Positions 34,799-43,600 of a stretch of 64,000 nucleotides of DNA are shown piece by piece; within the stretch, counting starts at the first letter, position 1, and each line of letters opens with the position of its first letter. The stretch comes from DVEG01 sp964405435. GTDB lineage: Bacteria; Cyanobacteriota; Cyanobacteriia; Cyanobacteriales; Oscillatoriaceae. The translations under genes and the position numbers were made by a program. The stretch covers positions 47,684-111,683 of the forward strand of contig CAYOOD010000013.1 of NCBI GenBank assembly GCA_964405435.1. The letters run 5' to 3'. The notes under the pieces were generated by a model that made no database searches, was not told the DNA's origin, and saw only the letters and a program-made list of their open reading frames with translations.

Positions 34799-35146
34799 TT
34801 AAACTTTTAAATCGCCGGATAGCTCTGCACGAGACAGGGCGTTATAAACCGCATCGCGATTGGGATAGATTTCTAACAGCCTATCCACCCCCGCCAGTTC
34901 AAATAACATTCTCACTTGATGGTTGATCGAACAAACTGCGATTTGCCGCCGAGCTGATTTAACCATTTTTATTGCGTTTACCAAAACCCCCAGACCGGAA
35001 CTATCCATAAAATTGATATCCTGAAAATCCAGTAAAACGAGGTCAGCTTCTGCTGCCAGACTGGCGGTTATTTCCTGGTCGAATTGAATGGCTTTAGTCC
35101 TGTCTAAAATGCCAGAAGGTTGAACGACTTTTACAATAGGATTCAT
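34799..35146 (-). CDS. RsbV-type STAS anti-sigma factor antagonist
   Basis: The 115-residue protein is a stand-alone STAS domain: LLDFQDINFMDSSGLGVLVNA, with Ser49/Ser50 as the site phosphorylated in this family. The C-terminal helices IAVCSINHQVRMLFELAGVD are typical. It is convergent with the phosphatase gene and completes a partner-switching set with the kinase at 31169-31690. It would compete with the STAS domain of the sugar transferase for the kinase. Confidence 0.93.
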   Translation of the reverse strand: MNPIVKVVQPSGILDRTKAIQFDQEITASLAAEADLVLLDFQDINFMDSSGLGVLVNAIKMVKSARRQIAVCSINHQVRMLFELAGVDRLLEIYPNRDAVYNALSRAELSGDLKV

Positions 35147-35307
35147 CTTTTTTCAAACGTCCTTGAGTTGAGAGTAGGGGGGCTGCTGCCTTTGGAGTAG
35201 GATAACTGCTACTACTTTATCTTTCCCAAAAAGCGGGGCAAGGGAGACAAGGAGCGTGCGGGTCGTGAGGATGGAACGAGAGTGAAGTCAGGGGGATCGC
35301 GGCTTTT

Positions 35308-35360
35308 CCCGGGCGCTGCCAAGGCGAAAGCGCGCTCGACTTACTTTAGCAGCGCCCGGG
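35308..35360. repeat. Perfect 12-base inverted repeat
   Basis: CCCGGGCGCTGC at 35308-35319 and GCAGCGCCCGGG at 35349-35360 are perfect complements around a 29-base loop. Confidence 0.8.
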
Positions 35361-35816
35361 CGGGTGGTGTCCACTCCACAACCCGGCTGGCGCTTAACGC
35401 CGCAACCGTCGGTAGAGAGCCCGATAGGCGCGTGATGCGCTTGCAAGTGAGCGGCGATCGAGTCGCCGCGCGTCGCTATAGGGATACAGCGATAAAAGGT
35501 CTGTAGCGCAGGATTTTCGAGAAATCGAGACGTGACACCCATCCTAAATTATCGCTTCGATGCCTTGGTCAGTGGACTTCTGGCTGATGCGGTTGTAGCG
35601 GCCAAAACCATCAAGCAGCCCCTTGCCAAAACACAGATGCAATCCCGGATAGGGTGCTATTATGCAGCATTTGAACGGGAAAGTCAAGCCCGATAACTTT
35701 TCTGTCCAGTCTTTGAGGCAGCCAAAAAGATTCTACGCGGGTAATTATAGGAAAATTTTTACGGCTATGGCGTTTGTCCGTCAGTCGGCATCTGAGAGCG
35801 ATCGCTCTCAATCCGG

Positions 35817-35932
35817 TGGGAGCATCCCATTTGTGAAGTGCGAACGTCTCGTTCGCGATTGGATTGATAGGGAGCGGGACGCTCCCACTTCTGAACAAAT
35901 GTCTTTTTGCAAAAATGGGATGCTCCCCAGGT
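35817..35932. repeat. MITE-like element with terminal inverted repeats
   Basis: GTGGGAGCATCCCATTT at the left end is matched in reverse by AAATGGGATGCTCCCCA at the right end (about 15 matching bases). The 115-base interior holds a second palindrome, GGGAGCGGGACGCTCCC, at 35871-35887. No coding frame is present, so it resembles a non-autonomous mobile element. Confidence 0.55.
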
Positions 35933-36118
35933 GCGAGTCAGATAAAAACCACGGGTAGCGCATCAGCAGTCGTGATTTTTCTAACCTGGGTGAGAAGCGC
36001 GAGGACTCAGAAATAGAAAAGAGAATGATTAGGGCTTCTTATCGCTATTTATTAATCTATAACGGTTTTGATATTCGTTTTCTAGAGCCTTTATCTTTTC
36101 CGAACACAAGACTTTTTT

Positions 36119-36190
36119 AGGGGCGAAGCATCGGAGGAATAATCTATTGGTAAAAATCAACAATTGATAATCCGAATGCTTCGCCCTCCT
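36119..36190. repeat. MITE-like GGGCGAAGCATTCGC element, copy 1
   Basis: The left end AGGGGCGAAGCATCGGA and right end TCCGAATGCTTCGCCCTCCT are inverted repeats with one gap. The same ends occur at 60676-60741 with a different interior. Confidence 0.65.
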
Positions 36191-36302
36191 AGGGAGATTT
36201 GGAAAAACGGGATACTCCAGCCAACAGGGCGATCGCTCCCTCTCGCTGCCCGGAAATGACGGAAAACCGCGAACTCTGTTGAGTTTAATTCGCTTGGCTG
36301 AT

Positions 36303-37535
36303 TTAAGGTTGGCGGCAAATCCCAAACACTGAGGTATAGCCGTGCAGGAAGGTGCTGCCACCTACGGGGCCAATTTCGCCGTTACAGAAGAAGCCGCTGA
36401 GGGGGATATTGTTCAGGTAGCGGCTGAATAATTCCGCGTCAAAGTTGGGCTGCCCGTAAAGTCCCTGCCCCCGCCCCATACAGGAAAACATCAAGGCACC
36501 GGAGGCGGCGGGGTTGGCGCGAGCTTCGGAGCGATAGCGCTGCAGGAGCATTTCCAAGTCTTCGGCGGAGGTGCGGGCGTCGCGCAGGTGAAATTGGATG
36601 CGCTGCCCCGGGCGCACGCGATCGCCGATGGCAATTGCCCCGCTCTTCGGTTCTACCCCCAGCAAATTGCGGATGAGAAAGTCTCCTTGTTCCAGTTGGG
36701 ATTTGAATTCATCGCGGGCAATCCCTACAAATAGGGAGTGCTGTGCTAGTTCTCTATCTGACTCGCTGAGACTGTCGATCTCGTCGCGCAGCACTTCTAG
36801 GGGCGATCGCGTCGAGCCCCTGGGGGTAGGGTATTCCTCCAATCCCAGCACGATATTGCGATCGCCCGCACTGACGCGGTACGTCTGCCCGATCGGGCGA
36901 CATCCCTGAGCTACTATTGTCTCCAGCACGATTTGGCCGCTGAGGGCCACTCCCACCGTTCCCTGCCGGTAAAGCTGGTAATTGCAGAACAGTGCCTGAC
37001 TGTTGCCCGTCATGCCGCCGCTGGCAAGTCCTCCCACTTTCGACGCCCCCGGATAGGCAAAATCGAGTCCCTGCAGCAAGTCGATCGCCCCCGATCCGAA
37101 GGGATCTGCCAGCAGGATAAAATGGGGCTGCTCCGATGGCGGCACCCCAACCAGTTGCACCCAGGCATCTGGAGGGCCATCCAAGTCCGGCAATTCCTCC
37201 GCCACGACGTGAAAGACGCGCGCCTTCACCCCCGGCAGGTGAGCCAGCGTCAGGCTCAGCGCCGGTTCGCCTTCCAGTTCTCGCGCCTCGCCCTGCTGAT
37301 TCATGCCCACAATCCCGCCGCCGCTACAGCCGATTATCGCTGGCACTCCCAGGATTTCTTGCAGCAGCGGCATCAGCCGCGAATACTCGCTGGCAAAGGC
37401 TGCTGAAATAAACACCAGCCCCAAATCGGACGGCTCGTGCAGTTGCTGCTGCGCTCTTTCGACAACTTCTTTAACTGCCGCTTCTAAAGAAGAACGGGTG
37501 GATAAGGCGTTTGCCCATTTCATTTGCTCTGCCAT
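36303..37535 (-). CDS. FIST-domain sensory protein
   Basis: The 410-residue protein contains the FIST N and FIST C domains and nothing else. The N part has DLGLVFISAAFASEYSRLMP and GVPAIIGCSGGGIVG; the middle has KVGGLASGGMTGNSQALF and GTVGVALSGQIVLETIVAQG. The C part has GALMFSCMGRGQGLYG and ends with IPLSGFFCNGEIGPVGGSTFLHGYTSVFG. FIST domains are thought to bind small ligands, perhaps amino acids, and usually occur in signalling proteins. Two cysteines in the last 90 residues are conserved in the family. It stands alone, with no kinase or cyclase fused. Confidence 0.92.
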   Translation of the reverse strand: MAEQMKWANALSTRSSLEAAVKEVVERAQQQLHEPSDLGLVFISAAFASEYSRLMPLLQEILGVPAIIGCSGGGIVGMNQQGEARELEGEPALSLTLAHLPGVKARVFHVVAEELPDLDGPPDAWVQLVGVPPSEQPHFILLADPFGSGAIDLLQGLDFAYPGASKVGGLASGGMTGNSQALFCNYQLYRQGTVGVALSGQIVLETIVAQGCRPIGQTYRVSAGDRNIVLGLEEYPTPRGSTRSPLEVLRDEIDSLSESDRELAQHSLFVGIARDEFKSQLEQGDFLIRNLLGVEPKSGAIAIGDRVRPGQRIQFHLRDARTSAEDLEMLLQRYRSEARANPAASGALMFSCMGRGQGLYGQPNFDAELFSRYLNNIPLSGFFCNGEIGPVGGSTFLHGYTSVFGICRQP

Positions 37536-38062
37536 AGGTTCATTTCAGTCCCCGATCGGGATGCAATCGTCCTCGCGAGGGCCAACGCCTATACTATAGC
37601 GCAGTCGCGTGCCGGTTGAGCGACTTCCTCCGAACGTTCCTTTCGGCTGTGCTATAATTCGGCGGTTCTCATAGCACCTGTTCTGACTGGAAAAAGGGCC
37701 ACAAAATCCCTTTCTCTTAACATCAGTTACAGCGCTTTTCAGTCCGATGAAGCACAGCCAGCCCTCGTAGCTGACGTGATATAATCGAATGGCGGCAGCC
37801 TGCCTGAAGTACCCATCCGTTTCAGGGACTGAAATAACATGAGAACGGTACGCAGAACTCAGCAGCAAACTGACTTCAGCGTTTCCTCGCCAGCCCAATC
37901 TAAAAAAAAAGATAGATTCCGTCTGGCTGCGGTGGCTTCAGGTCAATAATGGGCATTTCGCCTACCTGTTAACCTGGGGCAACCCCTGAGTGATAGCTCG
38001 AGGTAGCTCAATTTAGCCATTTTTCCGCTACTGACCTCAACGTTGTTCAAACTAATAACTCT
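37536..38062. other. Intergenic region upstream of FIST and cp12 genes
   Basis: No gene is supported. A 36-codon plus-strand frame at about 37840-37950 and a minus-strand frame at 37545-37898 both lack ribosome-binding sites. A TATAAT hexamer at 37653-37658 has no matching -35 box. Promoters of both divergent neighbours should lie here. Confidence 0.45.
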
Positions 38063-38284
38063 ATGAGCGACATCCAAAAGGAAATCGAAAAAGAGCGCGA
38101 AAGTGCTCGCGAAGTCTGCGATATCAAGGGCGCAACCTCTGGCGAATGTGCAGCCGCATGGGATGCAGTTGAAGAACTGCAAGCAGAAGCTTCCCACCAG
38201 CGTCAAGTCAAGCCGAAGACTTCTTTTGAAAAATATTGCGATGACAATCCCGATGCGGCTGAGTGTCGCATTTATGACGAGTAG
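38063..38284 (+). CDS. cp12: Calvin cycle regulator CP12
   Basis: This 73-residue protein is a canonical CP12. It has the N-terminal cysteine pair (Cys19, Cys29), the core AWDAVEELQAEASHQ and the C-terminal pair (Cys59, Cys68) in YCDDNPDAAECRIYDE. In the oxidised state CP12 bridges glyceraldehyde-3-phosphate dehydrogenase and phosphoribulokinase into an inactive complex in the dark and releases them on reduction by thioredoxin. Both disulfide-forming pairs are intact. It appears to be a single-gene unit in the cytoplasm. Confidence 0.97.
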   Translation: MSDIQKEIEKERESAREVCDIKGATSGECAAAWDAVEELQAEASHQRQVKPKTSFEKYCDDNPDAAECRIYDE

Positions 38285-38639
38285 AGCGTGCTGACGGGCA
38301 AGCATTCACCGCTCGGCGATCGGCAGCCTGTCAGCGATCGATTGCGGGCTGACGGCTGACGGCACAGGCGGTTTCAAAAAAAATGCCCGCGCGGAGGCTT
38401 TGCAGCGACTCGAATCGCTTCACCCACTTGCCGCACGCGCCGAAAATGTCCAAATTTCGCCAGCAACTGGAACCGCGCGCGGTTCCGGTTGCTCGTGTTT
38501 TTGGCTATATAATTTTCAGCCATAAGCTGGCGAATAAGCATCTGGCAGCGCTCTGGAAATCCCTGACGGGCATGAAGAGGGAGCGAAAAGCCAATTTGCT
38601 TTCCCCGCAATTTCTTCCGAAATACACTGGCGAACTACA
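38285..38639. other. Intergenic gap between cp12 and DUF3177 gene
   Basis: GC-rich with several CTGACGG/CTGTCAGC motifs near 38290-38370 that can pair with each other, perhaps the cp12 transcript end. No gene is seen. Confidence 0.4.
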
Positions 38640-39257
38640 ATGGAATTGGTATTAGCTGCTACCCTAGATGAACCTTGGTTTGCGCCGCTAGTCTGGACAG
38701 ACTATCGAGTCGCGGTTTTATTTACAGTCTTTATTCCTCTCATTTTGCTGCTTTGGGCATTTGTTCAAAAATCCGATCCGATCGTCCGCCTGATGATTAT
38801 TTATTGGCGGGTGGCGTCGCTGCTGGCGATTACAGTTTATTTGATGATTGCCTCGCTCCCCGTCAGCTTTTTGTCGGCGCTGATGGCGCGCCTTTTAATC
38901 CCCATCTCTCTCTGGTTCTGGGTAGACATCAACGAGGAAATTGACGATCAATCCCCCTCCCCCCTAAAACTGACGCTGACTTCGTGGCGGTGGGCGATGA
39001 CGGCTTACAATGCGATAGGCGCTTTGTGCCTGATTCCTTTTCTATCTTGTGCGGTAGATTCAAAAGTGCTCGCCAGTCGCTACTGTCAGGTTTGGATCGA
39101 TCCGACGCTGCTTTACAAGCAGTATTTTCACCCCAATGCCACAACTGGATTTCTGGGTTTTCTCGGCATTGTCGGCTTGATCGTGTACGTCCTTTGCCTG
39201 AGTTATTTCGTGCTGGTTCGGCTCGGTCGTCAAGGGCGATCGGCAACGGGGCATTAA
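38640..39257 (+). CDS. DUF3177-family membrane protein
   Basis: The 205-residue protein has five hydrophobic segments: about 25-45, 53-75, 75-95, 117-140 and 168-195. The conserved parts of the cyanobacterial DUF3177 family are present: EPWFAPLVWTDYRVAVLF at the start, SLWFWVDINEEI in the middle and QVWIDPTLLYKQYFHP near the end. Function is unknown; it is probably a plasma- or thylakoid-membrane protein. Confidence 0.85.
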   Translation: MELVLAATLDEPWFAPLVWTDYRVAVLFTVFIPLILLLWAFVQKSDPIVRLMIIYWRVASLLAITVYLMIASLPVSFLSALMARLLIPISLWFWVDINEEIDDQSPSPLKLTLTSWRWAMTAYNAIGALCLIPFLSCAVDSKVLASRYCQVWIDPTLLYKQYFHPNATTGFLGFLGIVGLIVYVLCLSYFVLVRLGRQGRSATGH

Positions 39258-39419
39258 TTGCTCTGTGAGAATTGAGCAAAAGGGAATTGAGTAATGGGTA
39301 ATGGGTAATGGGTAATGGCTCATCGGGAAAAAGGTGCTTGACTGGCTGATTCTTCCCCATTACCGATTACCCATGACCGATAGATTATAATTAAGAACTC
39401 GAGTTAATTAGTCGCTGAT

Positions 39420-39719
39420 ATGGTTAATTCTTTTGGGCTGCGCCTGGAACGATACACCGCCAAGCGTCCTGGGGAAGTCCTGATCGTGACGGCGGAAATA
39501 GATGCACAAGCGGATCGCATTGTCATTTTTAAGGGCTTTTCTAGTTCCCTGACGCGCCCTACTTCTGCCGATCCCGACGTGCCAGTATTGCCGGATTCTG
39601 CCCGCATCATCGCGATCGACCGGGCGGCGAGTCCCTACAATCCAGATAATCCTCAATATTTGCAGCAAGGGCTGACAGCGGAAACCATGCAACCGCTCCT
39701 GGCAGAAGTGGGAGTGTAG
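39420..39719 (+). CDS. Small conserved cyanobacterial protein of unknown function
   Basis: The 99-residue protein begins VNSFGLRLERYTAKRPGEVL and contains IVIFKGFSSSLTRPT, then a proline-rich stretch ending PYNPDNPQYLQQGLT. It is probably a small beta-rich domain. It may belong to a family shared by cyanobacteria and plastids (DUF7734-like), which I can suggest but not confirm. Tandem heptamer repeats follow directly. Confidence 0.65.
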   Translation: MVNSFGLRLERYTAKRPGEVLIVTAEIDAQADRIVIFKGFSSSLTRPTSADPDVPVLPDSARIIAIDRAASPYNPDNPQYLQQGLTAETMQPLLAEVGV

Positions 39720-39723
39720 AAAC

Positions 39724-39965
39724 AGTGTGGAGTTGAGTAAAAAGTGCTGAGTGCTGAGTGCTGAGTGCTAAGAAGTGTGGAGTGTGAAGTTGAGTAAAAA
39801 GTGCTGAGTGCTGAGTGCTCAGGAGTGTGCAGTGTGAAGTGTGGAGCGAAAAAACAAAAGTAAGAGTATAAGTGAGTTTTTAAGTTATTTTTTAACTCAA
39901 CACACCTTACACCTTACACCTTACTCCTTACTCCTTACTCCTTACTCCTTACTCCTTACTCAGCA
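39724..39965. repeat. Two tandem heptamer arrays
   Basis: The first part (39724-39850) has repeated GTGCTGA units interspersed with AGTTGAGTAAAAA blocks. The second (about 39900-39960) has ACACCTT units then CCTTACT heptamers repeated about seven times. Both lie between the convergent unknown gene and atpC. Confidence 0.85.
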
Positions 39966-39974
39966 CTCTCCCTG

Positions 39975-40388
39975 TTAGACTTGCACCATGCCGCCGGCAG
40001 CTTGAAAGCGGCTGCGAGCGCGTTTGAGGGCTTGCTTGGCTTGAATTTGCTCTTGGCGGGTGCCGTTTTGGGATTGGTCGAGGCGGGTGAGTGCTTGGTT
40101 GTAGGCGGCGCGGGCTTCTTCGAGGTCGATGGTATCGCCCCGATACGCACCGTTGACGAGAATAGTTACTTCGTCGTTTTCAACTTCGGCAAAGCCACCC
40201 ATGAGGGCGATCGCCACCCACTCGCGATCGGGGCGGACTCGCATCACGCCGGTATCGAGCGCCGTCAGCAGGGGAGCGTGCCCGGGGAGGATGCCCAACT
40301 GCCCAGTCGTACTCGGCAGAACCACTTCTTGGGCGCTGGCATCCCAAACTGTTTTATCTGGCGCAATTACGCGAACTGTTAAACTCAT
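39975..40388 (-). CDS. atpC: ATP synthase epsilon subunit
   Basis: The 137-residue protein starts MSLTVRVIAPDKTVWDASAQ and has the family's LPSTTGQLGILPGHAPLLTA. The C-terminal helical hairpin has EEARAAYNQALTRL. It is the central-stalk subunit of the F1 sector, which couples rotation and inhibits ATP hydrolysis. It follows atpD by 152 bases, as in the cyanobacterial and chloroplast two-gene beta/epsilon operon (atpB-atpE in plastid naming). The spacer holds a tandem repeat, which is unusual for an operon. Confidence 0.97.
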   Translation of the reverse strand: MSLTVRVIAPDKTVWDASAQEVVLPSTTGQLGILPGHAPLLTALDTGVMRVRPDREWVAIALMGGFAEVENDEVTILVNGAYRGDTIDLEEARAAYNQALTRLDQSQNGTRQEQIQAKQALKRARSRFQAAGGMVQV

Positions 40389-40540
40389 CTGTTCTCTGTC
40401 CTGTGTCCGTTGTCAAGGAGGATGGGGAATCGGGCATGGAGAATCGGGCAAAAGGGCATAGGGAATGGAGAAGAATAATCCAATCAATGCCCCATGCCCC
40501 ATGCCCCATGCCCAGTAAGCAGTGCCCTTTTGCCCGGGGA
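40389..40540. repeat. Repeat-filled spacer inside the atpD-atpC pair
   Basis: GCCCCAT heptamers repeat three to four times around 40490-40512. The complementary motif (GGGCATAGGGAATGGAGAA-like) lies near 40450-40475, so the transcript could form a hairpin. Confidence 0.65.
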
Positions 40541-41998
40541 TTACTTGCCGCCAGCCTTCAGTTTTTCAGCTTTGGCGATCGCTTCATTAATATCGCCCAC
40601 CAAGTAAAACGCTTGTTCCGGCAGGTCGTCGAGTTCGCCAGACAGGATCTTCTGGAATCCCTTGATCGTGTCTTCCAGCTTCACATATTTGCCAGGAGCG
40701 CCGGTGAACACTTCCGCCACAAAGAACGGTTGCGACAAGAACCGCTCGATCTTGCGAGCGCGAGCCACCGTCAAGCGGTCTTCTTCCGACAATTCATCTA
40801 AGCCCAAGATGGCGATGATGTCTTGCAGTTCCTTATAGCGCTGCAGCGTCGCTTGCACGGCGCGAGCAGTGTTGTAGTGTTCTTCGCCCACCACGCTCGG
40901 TTGCAACATCGTCGAAGTAGAATCCAGCGGGTCTACTGCCGGATAAATCCCCTTCGATGCCAAAGCGCGAGACAGCACGGTGGTGGCGTCCAAGTGAGCG
41001 AAGGTGGTGGCCGGTGCGGGGTCGGTCAAGTCGTCTGCTGGCACATACACCGCCTGAATCGAGGTAATCGAACCTTCGGTGGTGGAGGTGATGCGCTCTT
41101 GCAGCTCGCCCATTTCTGTCCCCAAGGTCGGCTGGTATCCCACAGCAGAGGGCATCCGACCGAGCAGTGCGGACACTTCCGAACCCGCTTGCACGAACCG
41201 GAAGATATTGTCGATGAACAGCAGCACGTCTTGCTTGTTCACGTCGCGGAAGTATTCAGCCATCGTCAAAGCAGACAGACCGACGCGCATCCGGGCTCCG
41301 GGCGGTTCGTTCATCTGACCGTAGACGAGGGCCACTTTCGATTCGGCGAGGTTTTCGCCGTTAATCACCCCGGATTCTTTAAATTCGTTGTAGAGGTCAT
41401 TGCCCTCGCGAGTGCGCTCGCCCACACCGCCAAACACGGATACGCCGCCGTGTGCTTTGGCGATGTTGTTGATCAGTTCTTGGATGATCACGGTTTTGCC
41501 CACGCCGGCACCGCCGAACAAGCCGATTTTTCCGCCGCGCCGGTAGGGAGCCAGCAAGTCTACCACTTTGATCCCGGTTTCAAAAACGGAAGGCTTGGTT
41601 TCTAATTCGGTGAAAGCAGGGGCAGAGCGGTGGATGGAAGAGGTTTCCGAGTTATTGACTGGCCCTTGGTTGTCTACGGGTTCGCCGATGACGTTGAAAA
41701 TCCGTCCCAGGGTAGCGGGGCCGACGGGGACGTTGATGGGAGCGCCGGTATCGATCGCTTCCATCCCCCGCACCAAGCCGTCCGTGGTGCTCATGGACAC
41801 GGCGCGGACTTGGTTGTCGCCCAGCAATTGCTGCACTTCGCAGGTGACGGATACGTCCTGACCGGCTTCGTTTTTGCCAGTGATGGTCAGGGCGTTGTAA
41901 ATCTGGGGCATCTTGCCGCCAGGGAACTTGACGTCTACGACTGGGCCGATGATTTGGGTAATGTAGCCTACGTTTGTCTTTTCTGCGGTGGTGACCAT
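40541..41998 (-). CDS. atpD: ATP synthase beta subunit
   Basis: The 485-residue protein is a full-length F1 beta subunit. It shows the P-loop GGAGVGKTVIIQELINN, the catalytic glutamate region GVGERTREGNDLY, the Walker B DVLLFIDNIFRF and DDLTDPAPATTFAHLDATTV. It holds the catalytic nucleotide sites of ATP synthase on the thylakoid and plasma membranes. It forms the first gene of the beta/epsilon operon. A long antisense frame at 40823-41605 is a shadow. Confidence 0.98.
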   Translation of the reverse strand: MVTTAEKTNVGYITQIIGPVVDVKFPGGKMPQIYNALTITGKNEAGQDVSVTCEVQQLLGDNQVRAVSMSTTDGLVRGMEAIDTGAPINVPVGPATLGRIFNVIGEPVDNQGPVNNSETSSIHRSAPAFTELETKPSVFETGIKVVDLLAPYRRGGKIGLFGGAGVGKTVIIQELINNIAKAHGGVSVFGGVGERTREGNDLYNEFKESGVINGENLAESKVALVYGQMNEPPGARMRVGLSALTMAEYFRDVNKQDVLLFIDNIFRFVQAGSEVSALLGRMPSAVGYQPTLGTEMGELQERITSTTEGSITSIQAVYVPADDLTDPAPATTFAHLDATTVLSRALASKGIYPAVDPLDSTSTMLQPSVVGEEHYNTARAVQATLQRYKELQDIIAILGLDELSEEDRLTVARARKIERFLSQPFFVAEVFTGAPGKYVKLEDTIKGFQKILSGELDDLPEQAFYLVGDINEAIAKAEKLKAGGK

Positions 41999-42281
41999 GC
42001 TCGCGCCTTTACGGTGGGATAACTTTACGGAGCGTTACAGTTTTTCAGATTACCATTGAAGGGGATCGCGTGTAACTCGATACTGCTTTTCAACAAGCCC
42101 GTCACTTTTTGTCTGCTCCCCTGCCTTCCCGCACCAGACAAGGCCATCCACTTTGCTTTTAACAGTCCTTGGGTATATAGCTTTATAAGAATATTTTTGA
42201 CAAGCGACAAAAGCGCCCGTCCCTCGACCGGATCGGCGCTCGAATCGGAGACGGCGCTCGAAAAGTCGTTTGGGGTAAGAA
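41999..42281. other. Promoter region of atpD
   Basis: About 280 bases without a gene between the PEP-CTERM gene and atpD, both on the minus strand. The stretch near 42170-42200 is AT-rich and may hold the atpD promoter. Confidence 0.4.
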
Positions 42282-43043
42282 TTAGTTGCGGCTGCTTTTT
42301 TCGGCTTTCTGTTTGCGCTTCATGCGAGAGCGGGCCACAAAAGCTCCAAATGCCAGGGTCCCGGCAATCGTCGCGGGTTCGGGAACTGCTTCCGATTCGG
42401 GTGCGGGGATGGGATCGCCCAAGCGGAATTCGCCCATCGCAAAACCCTCCGCTTGACTGGGAGCGGAAATCGTGATAGAGGAAATCATGTCCGTGCCAGT
42501 GGCGTAAAAGCCGAAATACTGCCCGCCCACATCACCCCGAATTCCCTGAGTCAGAATCTGCTGGGTGCCGCCGCCGAAAGCTGTGATAGCAATATTGAAT
42601 ACCAAAGGTGCTAGGGAGTTTGTCTCTACGACTAAATCTAGAGCAGCGACGGCTTTAGCCAGGGAGATGGTCGTGGAGTTAGCGCCTCCGTTGAAGTACA
42701 CCGCGCTGCCGGCAGTAAGGCGCGAACTTGCCAACTTGGCCCAGTCAGTGCCTACATAAGCTTTGTAAACGGTGTTGCTGAAGCTCAAGGTGTTGGACGG
42801 CGACGAGATTTGCTGAACGGGAGTAAATCCTCCGGGGACGGCGGGATTGTTGGGAAGCGCCTGCATATTAAAGCCCAGATTTGAGAGGGTGTTTTCCCCT
42901 CCCGCTCCCCACCGACCGGCATCTCCTACCGCAAAAATGGCCGCATTGGCTGAGGGGGCATTGGCGATCGCACCCGCAACAGAAAGCAACGCGGCGGCAG
43001 CAGCAGTCACTGACAGATTTTTCACAAGGGTAGATGCTGACAT
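42282..43043 (-). CDS. PEP-CTERM sorted exoprotein
   Basis: The protein of 253 residues has a signal peptide (VTAAAAALLSVAGAIANAPS, cleavage after ANA). The mature part is Gly/Asn/Ser/Thr-rich and beta-type. At the C-terminus is the sorting signal AVPEPATIAGTLAFGAFVA followed by basic RSRMKRKQK. PEP-CTERM proteins are cleaved by exosortase and placed on the cell surface or in extracellular polymer. The start at 43043 (MSASTLVKN) is supported by GAGAGGAA about nine bases upstream. A decayed relative lies just upstream at 43601-44136. Confidence 0.9.
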   Translation of the reverse strand: MSASTLVKNLSVTAAAAALLSVAGAIANAPSANAAIFAVGDAGRWGAGGENTLSNLGFNMQALPNNPAVPGGFTPVQQISSPSNTLSFSNTVYKAYVGTDWAKLASSRLTAGSAVYFNGGANSTTISLAKAVAALDLVVETNSLAPLVFNIAITAFGGGTQQILTQGIRGDVGGQYFGFYATGTDMISSITISAPSQAEGFAMGEFRLGDPIPAPESEAVPEPATIAGTLAFGAFVARSRMKRKQKAEKSSRN

Positions 43044-43600
43044 AGCAGTTATTCCTCTCAAAAAGTGATTGAAGGCACTGGTCTTTTCCAGCGAATTGCG
43101 ATTTTTTCGTTTCAGGAGACGCTAGAAAGTCGCATCGGAATCGCTCGCGATCGGGCGCTTTGATGCAAAATCGCTTCCCCTATCTTGCCACAACTCTACC
43201 ATGACGAACATTTTTTATTTGATTTTTCAAAAATTAGATTTTAGCAGCCGGAATTTGAAAATGACTAGAGCGGCAGATTTTTAATTGGTTGACACCTCCC
43301 CGACGAGATTAGTTCCGCACTGTTCCAGCCGCCGAGCGGCTTATTTGCTCGAAAGCGACCCAGCGCCCTCAATCTCGCGAACTCCCCAATACCAGTAGAC
43401 TCTGGGCACATCCTTCACCTCTTCAATCGATATTTTGAACTGTAGCTTTGGCCCAACCTCACTATTGCGAAATATTAAAATAGCTTTGATTTGACTAACT
43501 CGATTTGGTCAAAGGTGAAATAAATTTTTTTTATTTAACTCGCTCGAGCTAGTTAGAATGTGAAGGTGGCTGCAAAGTTTCCAAGACAGACATCTGCGAT
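43044..43600. other. Intergenic region between PEP-CTERM gene and pseudogene
   Basis: No gene is seen. The part near 43200-43290 and 43480-43560 is AT-rich and should contain the promoter of the PEP-CTERM gene. Confidence 0.4.

Larger units (their letters stand above)
35147..36302. other. Gene-free region rich in repeats
   Basis: The longest gap in the window. Frames at 35282-35506, 35662-35958 and 36029-36361 have no ribosome-binding site and run through repeats. Three separate inverted-repeat elements (35308-35360, 35817-35932, 36119-36190) are listed below. The rest shows no gene. Confidence 0.6.

Noticed and set aside
36029..36361. 110-codon minus-strand frame
   Set aside because: It runs through a MITE-like element and overlaps the end of the FIST gene; no ribosome-binding site.
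39900..39960. CRISPR-like array
   Set aside because: The units are contiguous heptamers without spacers, so this is a simple tandem repeat. No cas gene is present in the window.
40823..41605. 260-codon frame on the plus strand
   Set aside because: Antisense shadow of atpD, His/Arg-rich, no motif.
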